Source of the DNA: an uncultured Methanobrevibacter sp.
GTDB taxonomy: Archaea > Methanobacteriota > Methanobacteria > Methanobacteriales > Methanobacteriaceae
Assembly: GCA_905235495.1 (NCBI GenBank)
Contig: CAJOMK010000019.1
Coordinates: 1 to 16,474 of the forward strand
Direction of reading: 5' to 3'
Length of the DNA stretch: 16,474 nt
Numbering within the stretch: position 1 is the first letter of the stretch; the number at the start of each line of letters is the position of its first letter. The notes beneath the pieces were generated by a model. The model was not told where the DNA came from. It searched no databases and saw only the letters and a program-made list of their open reading frames with translations. Shown in pieces: positions 10,858-16,474 of the stretch. Both the position numbers and the translations under genes were made by a program.

Positions 10858-10868
10858 AATATAAATAT
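10858..10868 (+). promoter_or_regulatory. Putative TATA region of the TIR operon
   Basis: AATATAAATAT lies about 85 nt upstream of the first operon gene and would give a leader of about 55-60 nt. A second candidate, TTAAATATATT, lies at 10843-10853. The rest of 10731-10947 is AT-rich with nothing else recognisable. Some promoter must exist here because a terminator precedes and the next gene is 289 nt from the previous one. Confidence 0.3.
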
Positions 10869-10947
10869 CGTCATGTATTAATAATGCTTGATTTTATTGA
10901 AAACATGGCATTTAGTGACAAACGATGAATGAAAAAATGGTGTTTTG

Positions 10948-11445
10948 ATGAACAACAATCTAATAGAATATCTGATAATGGCTACTGTAATAATCTTACT
11001 GCTTTACGGCTTCTATTCATATGCGGGATATGATTATTCCGACCGCATGGATAATGTCACGGAATATATAAGCATGTATCATCCTACCAGTTCAAACTAT
11101 TCTGTTTCAGGGGATACGGTTGAATTCAGGAATTCCTATTATGATATTTATGATATGGACGTCAGTCGAGTGAGCTCATCCGACGAGAGGATAACTGATC
11201 TGTTGAATCATTATTCCCATTTCAGTAAGGCAGGATCTGTCAATTTTCTAAACGAGACATGCTATGAGGTTGCAATTGAATTAGAAGATGACAGTGGTTT
11301 CAAGTATCACTTCATCCTGATCCCTATTGATTCATTCGACAGGGACCGCCTTTCTTTTAAAAATGAGACTACAGTTTACCTGTTTGAGGGAAAAGACTGG
11401 GATTTTGTCGTAGATAGCGTATTCAACAGCAAGGTGGTAATGTGA
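10948..11445 (+). CDS. Small membrane-anchored protein of unknown function, first gene of TIR operon
   Basis: A 165-residue protein I do not recognise. Residues 5-24 (LIEYLIMATVIILLLYGF) form one membrane helix with a short N-terminus, and no obvious cleavage site follows, so it is probably a signal anchor. The remaining 140 residues would lie outside the cell; they are polar with beta-like patterns, several N-x-S/T sites and a single Cys. The ATG at 10948 is preferred to the adjacent TTG at 10945 because GGTG at 10939-10942 is spaced 5 nt from it. The stop overlaps the start of the TIR gene by 4 nt (GTGA), so the two are co-transcribed and probably translationally coupled. It may be a sensor or accessory partner for the TIR proteins; this rests only on gene order. 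Confidence 0.75.
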   Translation: MNNNLIEYLIMATVIILLLYGFYSYAGYDYSDRMDNVTEYISMYHPTSSNYSVSGDTVEFRNSYYDIYDMDVSRVSSSDERITDLLNHYSHFSKAGSVNFLNETCYEVAIELEDDSGFKYHFILIPIDSFDRDRLSFKNETTVYLFEGKDWDFVVDSVFNSKVVM

Positions 11446-12266
11446 GATCTGATGAAACAAAGCATGATGTTTTCATAAGCTATTCAACAAGAGACAGCGA
11501 TCTGGCAAACAGGATCTGCTATCTTTTAGAGCAGAACAATCTCAAATGCTGGATTGCCCCTCGGGATATTCCATCAGGAACAAACTACATTGACGAGATA
11601 ACTGATGGAATAAAATCAACAAAAATTGTTGTTTTTGTATATTCTTCATCTTCCCAGGCATCCAACTATGTCAACAATGAACTCAATATGGCATTTTCCA
11701 ACAACAAGCCCATACTTTCATTTAATATAGACAATTCACTGCCAAGCGAGGACCTGGAATATATATTGAAGGTCAGCCAGTGGCTGCCGGCTTATCCTCG
11801 TCCCGAAGATGAATTTGAGACATTGGTTATTGATGCCTTGAAGCTGTGTAATGAAAATGCCAACGTGCCGATCATGATAGATTTTTCAAATTTCAAGAGC
11901 GAAGACTTGTCACAACAGAAGAAAGACCGAATATCCCTTGTATTATTATTCACTCCATTATACTGGGCTTCGTTCATGTATATGGGGATTACAGCAGGTA
12001 AAAAAAGATGGGTCTTGATGGGATTGCTTTATTTCATTCCCGAATTGATGAGTTTGATGTTAGGTTTCAGTATTCTGGGGTTATTATTCCTCAATTATCC
12101 AATGTACAAAATGTTTGTAGTAATATTCATTATATTCTGGATTCTGGCGATAATACATGGATTCGTAATTAGAAACGAGTTCCTTACCAGGAAATCCGTT
12201 TTAAGATTGACTTCCTCTGACGAGGAGATCTTTAAATATCTTTATGAGGAGTATATTCAGATTTGA
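11442..12266 (+). CDS. TIR domain protein with three C-terminal membrane helices
   Basis: A 274-residue protein. Residues 8-130 are a TIR domain (bacterial/archaeal TIR_2 type): box 1 HDVFISYSTRDSDLANRI (8-25), BB-loop region CWIAPRDIPSG (36-46), and Glu80 in SNYVNNELNMAF at the position of the catalytic glutamate of TIR NAD-cleaving enzymes. Hydrophobic helices at about 164-184, 190-217 and 223-243 anchor it to the membrane, with TIR in the cytosol. A charged tail of about 30 residues follows. TIR domains in prokaryotes cleave NAD+ or act as signalling scaffolds; which applies here is not shown. The GTG start at 11442 is supported by AAGGTGG at 11431-11437 and by overlap with the upstream stop. 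The next gene begins 14 nt after its stop. Alternatives: general stress signalling and not defence. Confidence 0.9.
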   Translation: MRSDETKHDVFISYSTRDSDLANRICYLLEQNNLKCWIAPRDIPSGTNYIDEITDGIKSTKIVVFVYSSSSQASNYVNNELNMAFSNNKPILSFNIDNSLPSEDLEYILKVSQWLPAYPRPEDEFETLVIDALKLCNENANVPIMIDFSNFKSEDLSQQKKDRISLVLLFTPLYWASFMYMGITAGKKRWVLMGLLYFIPELMSLMLGFSILGLLFLNYPMYKMFVVIFIIFWILAIIHGFVIRNEFLTRKSVLRLTSSDEEIFKYLYEEYIQI

Positions 12267-12268
12267 TT

Positions 12269-12273
12269 GGAGG
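12269..12273 (+). promoter_or_regulatory. Ribosome binding site fixing the second TIR start at 12281
   Basis: GGAGG lies 7 nt upstream of the ATG at 12281, just after the stop of the first TIR gene. It selects that ATG over the in-frame TTG at 12263, which overlaps the upstream stop and has no binding site at proper spacing. Confidence 0.75.
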
Positions 12274-12280
12274 ATTGCCG

Positions 12281-13150
12281 ATGGTATATGATGTCTACAT
12301 GTGTTATGATGAGCAGGATGAAGAATTATGCGGCGCCATTAGCAGGGTGCTTGAAGACAATGGAATCAGACCGTGGATCAAATCACGGCATGGATCCTCA
12401 ATCAGCAAGACTGATATTACAAATGCAATAGCAGACTCAAAAGCTTTTGTTCTCTTATATTCAAAAAATTCAAGAGATAAGAACTTTGTTGTAACTGAAA
12501 CGGATATTGCATTTTCCAGAAAAGTTCCTATTATATTAGTGAATATTGATGATTCAAAGCTCTCCGGCAATTTGGAATTTATCATGGAGACCCAGACCAA
12601 GATCAATCCGATTGCTGATTCCAAAAGGCAGTTGGAGATTATTGTTGAGAAAACATCTAAAATCATTGGAAAACCAGCAAGCAACATTAAAATAGATAAA
12701 AAAGCAGCAGGGGAGTTTGAAAAATCAAATCCCCACAGAAAGAGCAATATTCTTAAAAAATTTGTAAAAATCGCAGTTCCTATTCTTGTCGCATTGGTTC
12801 TGATATATTTCCTCGTCATTCTGCCTGCGGGTCAGAACACAACCGATGACGGTGTATTTTCAATGAAGGTCACAGGAGTTGAAATTACAGAATCCGAAGG
12901 CTCCTATCACTATGAGGTCAAAGGAGAATCTTTCAACATGCCGTCAAATTCGGAAATGTATTTTATGAATATCAGGTTTTTAGATAATGAAGACAATCTA
13001 ATTTGCGAGGTGAATTCATCCGCAGATGAGTTTAAATATGGAGTAATAGGCGGCTGCACATTGGAAGAAAATAATATAACTCATATTGGATTCAAGTTGA
13101 CTGACTTGAAGGGAAAAGTGCTTTCCAAGGAAGTTTATGAAATTGAATAG
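12281..13150 (+). CDS. Divergent TIR protein with single membrane helix and C-terminal outer domain
   Basis: A 289-residue protein. Residues 2-110 align collinearly with the upstream TIR domain: YDVYMCYDEQDEELCGAI for box 1, and VVTETDIAFS with Glu73 matching Glu80. The BB-loop is different: PWIKSRHGSS replaces CWIAPRDIPSG. A basic linker (about 110-160) leads to one strong membrane helix at about 161-184. The last 105 residues, with alternating hydrophobic patterns and a single N-x-T site, probably form a beta-sandwich outside the cell. If so, this is a receptor-like layout: TIR inside, one helix, a possible sensor domain outside. It is likely a paralogue of the preceding gene by tandem duplication. 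Enzymatic activity is doubtful because the loop is altered though the glutamate is kept. The family of the C-terminal domain is not recognised. Confidence 0.85.
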   Translation: MVYDVYMCYDEQDEELCGAISRVLEDNGIRPWIKSRHGSSISKTDITNAIADSKAFVLLYSKNSRDKNFVVTETDIAFSRKVPIILVNIDDSKLSGNLEFIMETQTKINPIADSKRQLEIIVEKTSKIIGKPASNIKIDKKAAGEFEKSNPHRKSNILKKFVKIAVPILVALVLIYFLVILPAGQNTTDDGVFSMKVTGVEITESEGSYHYEVKGESFNMPSNSEMYFMNIRFLDNEDNLICEVNSSADEFKYGVIGGCTLEENNITHIGFKLTDLKGKVLSKEVYEIE

Positions 13151-13163
13151 CCTTTTTAAAGGC
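13150..13163 (+). terminator. Short hairpin at the end of the TIR operon
   Basis: GCCTTT and AAAGGC form a perfect 6-bp inverted repeat with a 2-nt centre, beginning on the last base of the second TIR stop codon. No T-run follows directly, so termination, if it happens here, may depend on the T-runs in the repeat array that starts at 13166. Weak evidence. Confidence 0.35.
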
Positions 13164-13165
13164 AT

Positions 13166-13276
13166 GTGCAAGTTTATGAAAATGTCTTTTTTGAAGGCAT
13201 TTGTGCAAGTTTATGAAAATGTCTTTTTTGAAGGCATTTGTGCAAGTTTATGAAAATGTCTTTTTTGAAGGCATTT
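13166..13276. repeat. 37-bp tandem repeat, three perfect copies
   Basis: Three identical 37-bp units (13166-13202, 13203-13239, 13240-13276) starting GTGCAAGTTTATGAAAATGT; a fourth begins and diverges at 13277. Each unit holds a T6 run and an inverted repeat AAATGTC/GGCATTT (one G-T pair) that could form a small hairpin. The array fills most of the spacer between the TIR operon and the DUF11 gene. A downstream inverted repeat, CACTCTT (13293-13299) and AAGAGTG (13308-13314), lies between the array and the next promoter. Repeated terminators or copy-number-variable spacer DNA are both possible. Confidence 0.92.
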
Positions 13277-13322
13277 GTACATTTTGAAATTGCACTCTTT
13301 TTAACCGAAGAGTGTTTGAAAG

Positions 13323-13330
13323 TTATAAAT
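13323..13330 (+). promoter_or_regulatory. TATA box and ribosome binding site of the DUF11 gene
   Basis: TTATAAAT at 13323-13330 predicts transcription start near 13352, giving a leader of roughly 14 nt that includes the Shine-Dalgarno GGGGTG (13356-13361), 4 nt before the ATG at 13366. The 7-bp inverted repeat at 13293-13314 lies just upstream and could be an operator, though nothing proves it. Confidence 0.45.
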
Positions 13331-13365
13331 TTAATATTTGATTTAAAAAGAAAAAGGGGTGAAAA

Positions 13366-14403
13366 ATGAAACGGAAGTATTTCATCAGGTTTTCTGTGAT
13401 TTTGATAGTCCTGTTTTCAATTACAGCCATATCTGCTGGCGAAGATGTGGATCTATATTCTTCTGCAAATGACTCGTCTGATGGAAATGTGAATCAAATC
13501 CTGGATAATGTGGAAACTGATGCGAATCCAACATCTTCAAATCCGGAAAATGTTCTCTCGGCGGATGATGAATGTGATTTGTCAGTGAGTATAAGCGTGG
13601 AAAAGACCTACGATGGAAACAAGTTTAACCGCAAAGGCTCTGAAATTCCATGGAATATTACAGTGGAAGTTAATGAAGGTGTTGCACGCAATGTCAAGGT
13701 TCAGCTGAATTTTTCAAGCAATATGGAATATGTCTCATGCAATAAAACCATTGGCGAATATGATTCAAGCACTCGGATTTGGAACATAGGCGATTTAAGC
13801 AGTTCACAGCCTGCGGTTTTGACTATTCTGACAAGACTGAGCAGCGATGGTCACTTCAACTGCACCGCTGATGCAACAACTGATTCAATAGATGTCAATA
13901 TGTCTAATAATCTTGCAAGCAAGTTTACTAAAAGCGGGACTGGAAACAATGGTTCAAATATAACTCAAAACAGTACTGATAAAAACGCAGCGCAACATGG
14001 CCCTCATCTTACTACCATTATTAAGCCAGGTGAGGATCCTCATATAGAACCGGAGAAAAATAAGTCCAAAGATGGAAATTCCCGTAATGGTAGATCTAAT
14101 GGAGTTTCCAGTGGTGGTGGATCTAATGGAGTTTCCAGTAGAGGAGGATACATGTCCTCAAGGTATCGTTCAGACACGGAATCTGCCTCATCGAAAACCT
14201 TGAATCCCTTCAGCACGGCTAAATCCGCATCTTCTATTCTAGGATTAGAGGATTCTAAAGTACTGAATTGGATTTCAAAGCATATAAGCAAGGTCATTCC
14301 GCCTTACGACTATACAAGAATTCCGATTATTATTTTCTCATTGTTCCTGTTGGTATTGGTGGGAATTGTCGGATACGACAAGTTGAAATCTCAAAAGAAG
14401 TGA
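13366..14403 (+). CDS. DUF11-domain surface protein with signal peptide and C-terminal membrane anchor
   Basis: A 345-residue surface protein. Residues 1-24 are a signal peptide (MKRKYF, hydrophobic core, cleavage after AISA). An acidic, Ser/Asn-rich stretch (25-68) precedes a DUF11-like beta-sandwich at about 69-185: DLSVSISVEK at the start, then ITVEVNEGVARNVKV, a Trp in RIWNIGDL, and D-x-N-x-S-N-N-L-A near the end, all typical of this repeat family. Residues 190-300 are low-complexity, rich in Ser, Gly, Asn and Lys, with a duplicated SNGVSS-x-GG motif. Residues 319-337 (IPIIIFSLFLLVLVGIVGY) are a membrane helix with a basic tail, anchoring the C-terminus. The low-complexity part would act as a stalk through the cell wall. 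One DUF11 copy is few for this class. Role: likely adhesin or wall protein; ligand unknown. It has its own promoter and ribosome binding site. Confidence 0.85.
   Translation: MKRKYFIRFSVILIVLFSITAISAGEDVDLYSSANDSSDGNVNQILDNVETDANPTSSNPENVLSADDECDLSVSISVEKTYDGNKFNRKGSEIPWNITVEVNEGVARNVKVQLNFSSNMEYVSCNKTIGEYDSSTRIWNIGDLSSSQPAVLTILTRLSSDGHFNCTADATTDSIDVNMSNNLASKFTKSGTGNNGSNITQNSTDKNAAQHGPHLTTIIKPGEDPHIEPEKNKSKDGNSRNGRSNGVSSGGGSNGVSSRGGYMSSRYRSDTESASSKTLNPFSTAKSASSILGLEDSKVLNWISKHISKVIPPYDYTRIPIIIFSLFLLVLVGIVGYDKLKSQKK
14093..14146 (+). repeat. 27-bp in-frame tandem repeat inside the stalk
   Basis: Two 27-bp copies (14093-14119 and 14120-14146) share the 20-mer starting GATCTAATGGAG and then differ in a GGT/GGA-type end. 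They encode SNGVSSGGG and SNGVSSRGG. Because the period is a multiple of three, copy-number change would lengthen or shorten the stalk without breaking the frame. Confidence 0.85.
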
Positions 14404-14476
14404 GATAGCCTTTAATTATTATCATATTTTCGGGTTTAAATTATCATGTTTTGGGATTTAAATAAATTTTTCAAGT

Positions 14477-14509
14477 TTTAAGATTTTTTTAATCTTAAAC
14501 CTTTTTTTT
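14477..14509 (+). terminator. Hairpin-plus-T-tract terminator after the DUF11 gene
   Basis: TTTAAGATT (14477-14485) and AATCTTAAA (14491-14499) form a perfect 9-bp stem with a T5 loop, followed by CC and eight T residues. It lies 74 nt after the stop codon. Confidence 0.65.
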
Positions 14510-14705
14510 ATTTTAGAATGAAACTTAAATATCATCTTTTTTTACAATCATTATCATTTAACTTTTATTGTTCAGATATTTTTAAAATTTTTTATATTTT
14601 GTCATTTTTATTTCTATAATAAAATTATTTATTGTACATTTTTTAATATTTTTAAGAATTCATATTATTTTTTTTTAAAATTTAAATAAAATGTTATACA
14701 AAATT

Positions 14706-14713
14706 TTTAAATA
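14706..14713 (+). promoter_or_regulatory. Putative TATA box of the winged-helix regulator
   Basis: TTTAAATA predicts transcription start near 14736, leaving a leader of about 27 nt with the ribosome binding site AAGGGG (14747-14752). This fits a TTG start at 14763. It would exclude the ATG at 14691, which would then lie upstream of the promoter. Confidence 0.35.
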
Positions 14714-14762
14714 TTTCTTAATAGAAAGTATATTCAATAATAAGTTAAGGGGTTTTGAAAAA

Positions 14763-15545
14763 TTGAGCAATTTAGACAATGAAAATGGGGCTGCTAGAGG
14801 AAGGAATTATAATGCCATCATCAATAAGCTGTCAGCCGTTAACAACAATATCCGATTCACCATTTTGGAAATTCTAAAGGAATATGAAAAAAACAATGGT
14901 GATTCTAATCCACTTTATTCCCGTGAAATAAACAGCATTCTTTTAAGCGAGTATGGGATAAAAATCACTCCACAAATGTTGAGCCAGCACTTGAAGCAGC
15001 TTGAAAGCGCTGGGCTGATTATGGAAATGCCTACTAAAAAGGAAGTGCGAAACAAGATTGGAAAACGCAATGTAAAAGGGTATGTCATAAGGGAGGATGC
15101 ATTTGGAGATTTGTTTTTAGAGGTAAGCTTCCTATCTGAAGAGCTTTTGTCATACTTTGACATGTATGGGAATAACAAATTGTCAAATTCATATGATCAT
15201 TGTGTTTTAACTGTATTCAACGGTTCGCAAAAAGGCAAGCTCTTCAAGATCCATAAGGATGAAACTTTATTGATCAAAGCAAATAAAGATTGTGAAAGCC
15301 TTGATTCAACTCCTTTCGATATTTTCCTGAATGATTTCAACAATGGATTTTCCGATGGGGAAGAGCCTTGTATTAAGATATTTCATGATGATGACTCCTG
15401 GTGCCTAATTGATGATTCAATTTTGGATGGTGCCTTCATAGGCTGCATTCCAGTTGAAAAGGGTGTAGTCACCAAATTGAAAAACCATACATTCCTGAAA
15501 TTGTATAACTGTGATTCAACTTTGATTTTATACTGCTCATTTTAA
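14763..15545 (+). CDS. Winged-helix transcriptional regulator with FHA-like C-terminal domain
   Basis: A 260-residue cytosolic protein if the TTG at 14763 is used. That start has AAGGGG 10 nt upstream and begins MSNLDNENGA; the ATG at 14691 would add 24 residues (YKIFKYF...) with no ribosome binding site. Residues 20-112 look like an ArsR-type winged helix: IRFTILEILKEY as first helix, an REINSILLSEYGI segment, the recognition helix TPQMLSQHLKQLESAGLI, and a wing around 91-110. Residues 147-258 have FHA-like beta-strand spacing (GKLFKIHKDETLLI, then IKIFHDDDSWCLIDDS, then LKNHTFLKLY). The usual FHA Gly-Arg, Ser-x-x-His and Asn residues are not visible, so phosphothreonine binding is doubtful. 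Targets are unknown; it may control adjacent surface genes, which is inference. The winged helix is solid; the FHA call is tentative. Confidence 0.82.
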   Translation: MSNLDNENGAARGRNYNAIINKLSAVNNNIRFTILEILKEYEKNNGDSNPLYSREINSILLSEYGIKITPQMLSQHLKQLESAGLIMEMPTKKEVRNKIGKRNVKGYVIREDAFGDLFLEVSFLSEELLSYFDMYGNNKLSNSYDHCVLTVFNGSQKGKLFKIHKDETLLIKANKDCESLDSTPFDIFLNDFNNGFSDGEEPCIKIFHDDDSWCLIDDSILDGAFIGCIPVEKGVVTKLKNHTFLKLYNCDSTLILYCSF

Positions 15546-16048
15546 ATGCGATATTTTTTCATTCTTTTTGATGGGATGATCTTGTAGTTTTTTTTGATTT
15601 TTTTGATGCATTCATATTTGACAATGGTATATTCTTCATTACGATTTTTCATTTTTCACTTAATGCTTTGTTTTAATTAAATCATTATTATTTTAAATCA
15701 TGCTGTTTTAATAAAACCATTAATATAATTAATCGTATTTTATAAATAAATTGCTGTTTTTCTCAAGCTAATTTTATGATAATATTCTAGAAAAAGTTAT
15801 TTGTTGAATTTTTTTTTAAAATGCAAATCATCAGTATTTTATGCAATCAAGCGATTTTTTTGTTTTAATCCGCTATTTCTATTAAAAATAAGCTTTTAAT
15901 TATTAAAGATTATATATGATGAAAAACTAAACTTATAATAGCTAATAATTGTTATTTTTTAAGAAAAATTATTTTTTAATCTCTTAAAAATTAATTTATC
16001 TTTGGAGTCAAAGCTTATTAGTTTTATTTAAAATTTTGAGGAGATATT
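15546..16048 (+). other. 503-bp AT-rich intergenic region upstream of the DUF5654 gene
   Basis: T-rich runs at about 15551-15610 directly follow the regulator stop and probably end its transcript. A 36-codon open frame exists on the minus strand (15652 down to 15542); it is Lys-rich and lacks a good ribosome binding site, so it is not called as a gene. Two TATA-like sites lie at 15910-15917 and 15932-15939. No hairpin, tRNA-like or riboswitch-like structure is evident. Confidence 0.5.
15910..15917 (+). promoter_or_regulatory. Putative TATA box of the DUF5654 gene
   Basis: TTATATAT is the best TATA match in this spacer and predicts a start near 15940 and a leader of about 105-110 nt. TTATAATA at 15933-15939 is an alternative giving a leader of about 85 nt. 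Either way the leader would be longer than for the other genes here. Confidence 0.33.
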
Positions 16049-16291
16049 ATGTCTGATGTAGGTAAAGAAGTAATTAAAACTGTTATCACTTTAGTAACAA
16101 CTGCATTCGGTTTAGTAGCAGGTTTAGCATGGAACGACGCAATTCAAGCTTTAATCAGCCAATTCTTTGAAGCTGGAAGCGCTCTTACCGGTCAAATCGT
16201 CTATGCAGTAATCGTAACTATTATCGCAGTTGTCGTAACCATCTTACTTGCTAGAATGGCAGGTAACATGGGTGTTGAAGTAGATGAATAA
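16049..16291 (+). CDS. DUF5654 family small membrane protein
   Basis: An 80-residue protein matching the pattern of DUF5654 as I know it: an N-terminal amphipathic start, TTAFGLVAGLAWNDAIQALI as the first membrane helix with the conserved Trp-Asn-Asp, and IVYAVIVTIIAVVVTILLAR as the second helix (about 50-70), ending acidic. Length is normal for the family. The function is unknown; such proteins are widespread in methanogens and small enough to be an envelope scaffold or oligomeric membrane component. The start is firm: GAGGAG at 16038-16043 is 5 nt upstream of the ATG. Codons are dominated by GGT, TTA, GTA and GCA, unlike the GGA/GGC/TTG-using surface-protein genes nearby, which suggests strong expression. 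It stands alone between its own promoter region and a terminator. Confidence 0.85.
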   Translation: MSDVGKEVIKTVITLVTTAFGLVAGLAWNDAIQALISQFFEAGSALTGQIVYAVIVTIIAVVVTILLARMAGNMGVEVDE

Positions 16292-16301
16292 GTTTTTTTT
16301 T

Positions 16302-16331
16302 AACTTGGAATTTATTTTCTAAGTTTTTTTT
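16302..16331 (+). terminator. Hairpin-plus-T-tract terminator after the DUF5654 gene
   Basis: AACTTGG (16302-16308) and CTAAGTT (16319-16325) pair over 7 bp with one G-T pair and a 10-nt loop, running into a T9 tract. A T9 run also lies right after the stop codon (16293-16301). Confidence 0.6.
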
Positions 16332-16403
16332 CATCTTTTTTTATTTTATACTATTTTTATATTCCTTCTTTTTTTAATTTTAAAAACAATTTCTCAATTT
16401 TAC

Positions 16404-16474
16404 GACATGCTTGTTCTTATGTTGTGGTGTTTTTTTAGACATCTTGTCCTTAGGTTGTGGTGTTTTTTTAGACA
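16404..16474. repeat. 33-34-bp tandem repeat running off the window end
   Basis: Copies at 16404-16437 (34 bp) and 16438-16470 (33 bp) start GACAT and share TTGTGGTGTTTTTTTA; a third begins GACA at 16471 and is cut by the window edge. Units are directly adjacent and differ by a few bases. The total copy number cannot be seen from here. Confidence 0.8.

Larger units (their letters stand above)
14404..14762 (+). other. AT-rich spacer between DUF11 gene and regulator
   Basis: This spacer holds a terminator (14477-14509), long T-rich stretches to about 14690, and a candidate promoter for the regulator at 14706-14713. An in-frame ATG at 14691 lies in it but has no ribosome binding site. I see no RNA gene or other coding sequence here. 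Confidence 0.5.

Noticed and set aside
10699..10881. 60-codon open frame rich in Phe and Ile
   Set aside because: It starts inside the terminator hairpin and is a translation of T-rich spacer DNA, with no ribosome binding site.
12304..12819. 171-codon minus-strand open frame opposite the second TIR gene
   Set aside because: It is the antisense shadow of a well-supported gene with its own start signal and TIR domain.
13166..13276. CRISPR-like repeats between the TIR operon and the DUF11 gene
   Set aside because: The 37-bp units are perfect and directly abutting, with no unique spacers.
14691..14762. ATG start 24 codons upstream for the winged-helix regulator
   Set aside because: No ribosome binding site, low-complexity residues, and a TATA-like box lies downstream of it; still possible.
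16404..16474. Start of a CRISPR array at the window end
   Set aside because: Units are adjacent without spacers and vary slightly; this is a tandem repeat.

Overview
The window looks like a chromosomal segment of a methanogenic archaeon of the order Methanobacteriales, most likely Methanobrevibacter. The reasons are giant secreted adhesin-like proteins built from parallel beta-helix and Ig-like domains with lysine-rich C-termini, a papain-like protease joined to a methanogen-type lectin-like domain, TIR proteins with membrane helices, a DUF5654 protein, TATA-type promoters, GGAGG/GGTG ribosome binding sites and very AT-rich, T-tract-filled spacers. The genus is inferred from gene content; there is no rRNA or other marker here. 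All supported genes lie on the + strand.

Layout. (1) 1-330: leader with a 39-bp tandem repeat. (2) 331-4125: secreted adhesin-like protein with an intact papain-type (C1) cysteine protease, a lectin-like domain and Ig-like repeats. (3) 4315-10658: a roughly 2,100-residue adhesin-like protein made of four beta-helix/Ig-like modules plus about six further Ig-like domains. Its signal peptide and body are in different frames, so a 1-nt frameshift lies near 4383-4390. (4) 10948-13150: a tight three-gene operon encoding a small membrane-anchored protein of unknown function, a TIR protein with three membrane helices, and a second, divergent TIR protein with one membrane helix and a C-terminal outer domain. 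(5) 13366-14403: a DUF11-type surface protein with a C-terminal membrane anchor. (6) 14763-15545: a winged-helix regulator with a C-terminal domain resembling a degenerate FHA fold. (7) 16049-16291: a small two-helix DUF5654 membrane protein whose codon usage suggests high expression.

How they may work together. Genes 2, 3 and 5 would form cell-surface structures for adhesion, one with proteolytic activity. The TIR operon is the best candidate for a poorly described system: two paralogous cytosolic TIR domains, each tethered to the membrane, with two gene products exposing domains outside the cell. It could be an envelope-sensing, NAD-linked signalling or defence module, but that is inference. 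The winged-helix gene could regulate neighbours, without direct evidence. Four separate intergenic regions each carry their own unrelated minisatellite (period 33-41 bp, 2-3 copies), which is a recurring structural oddity of this segment.
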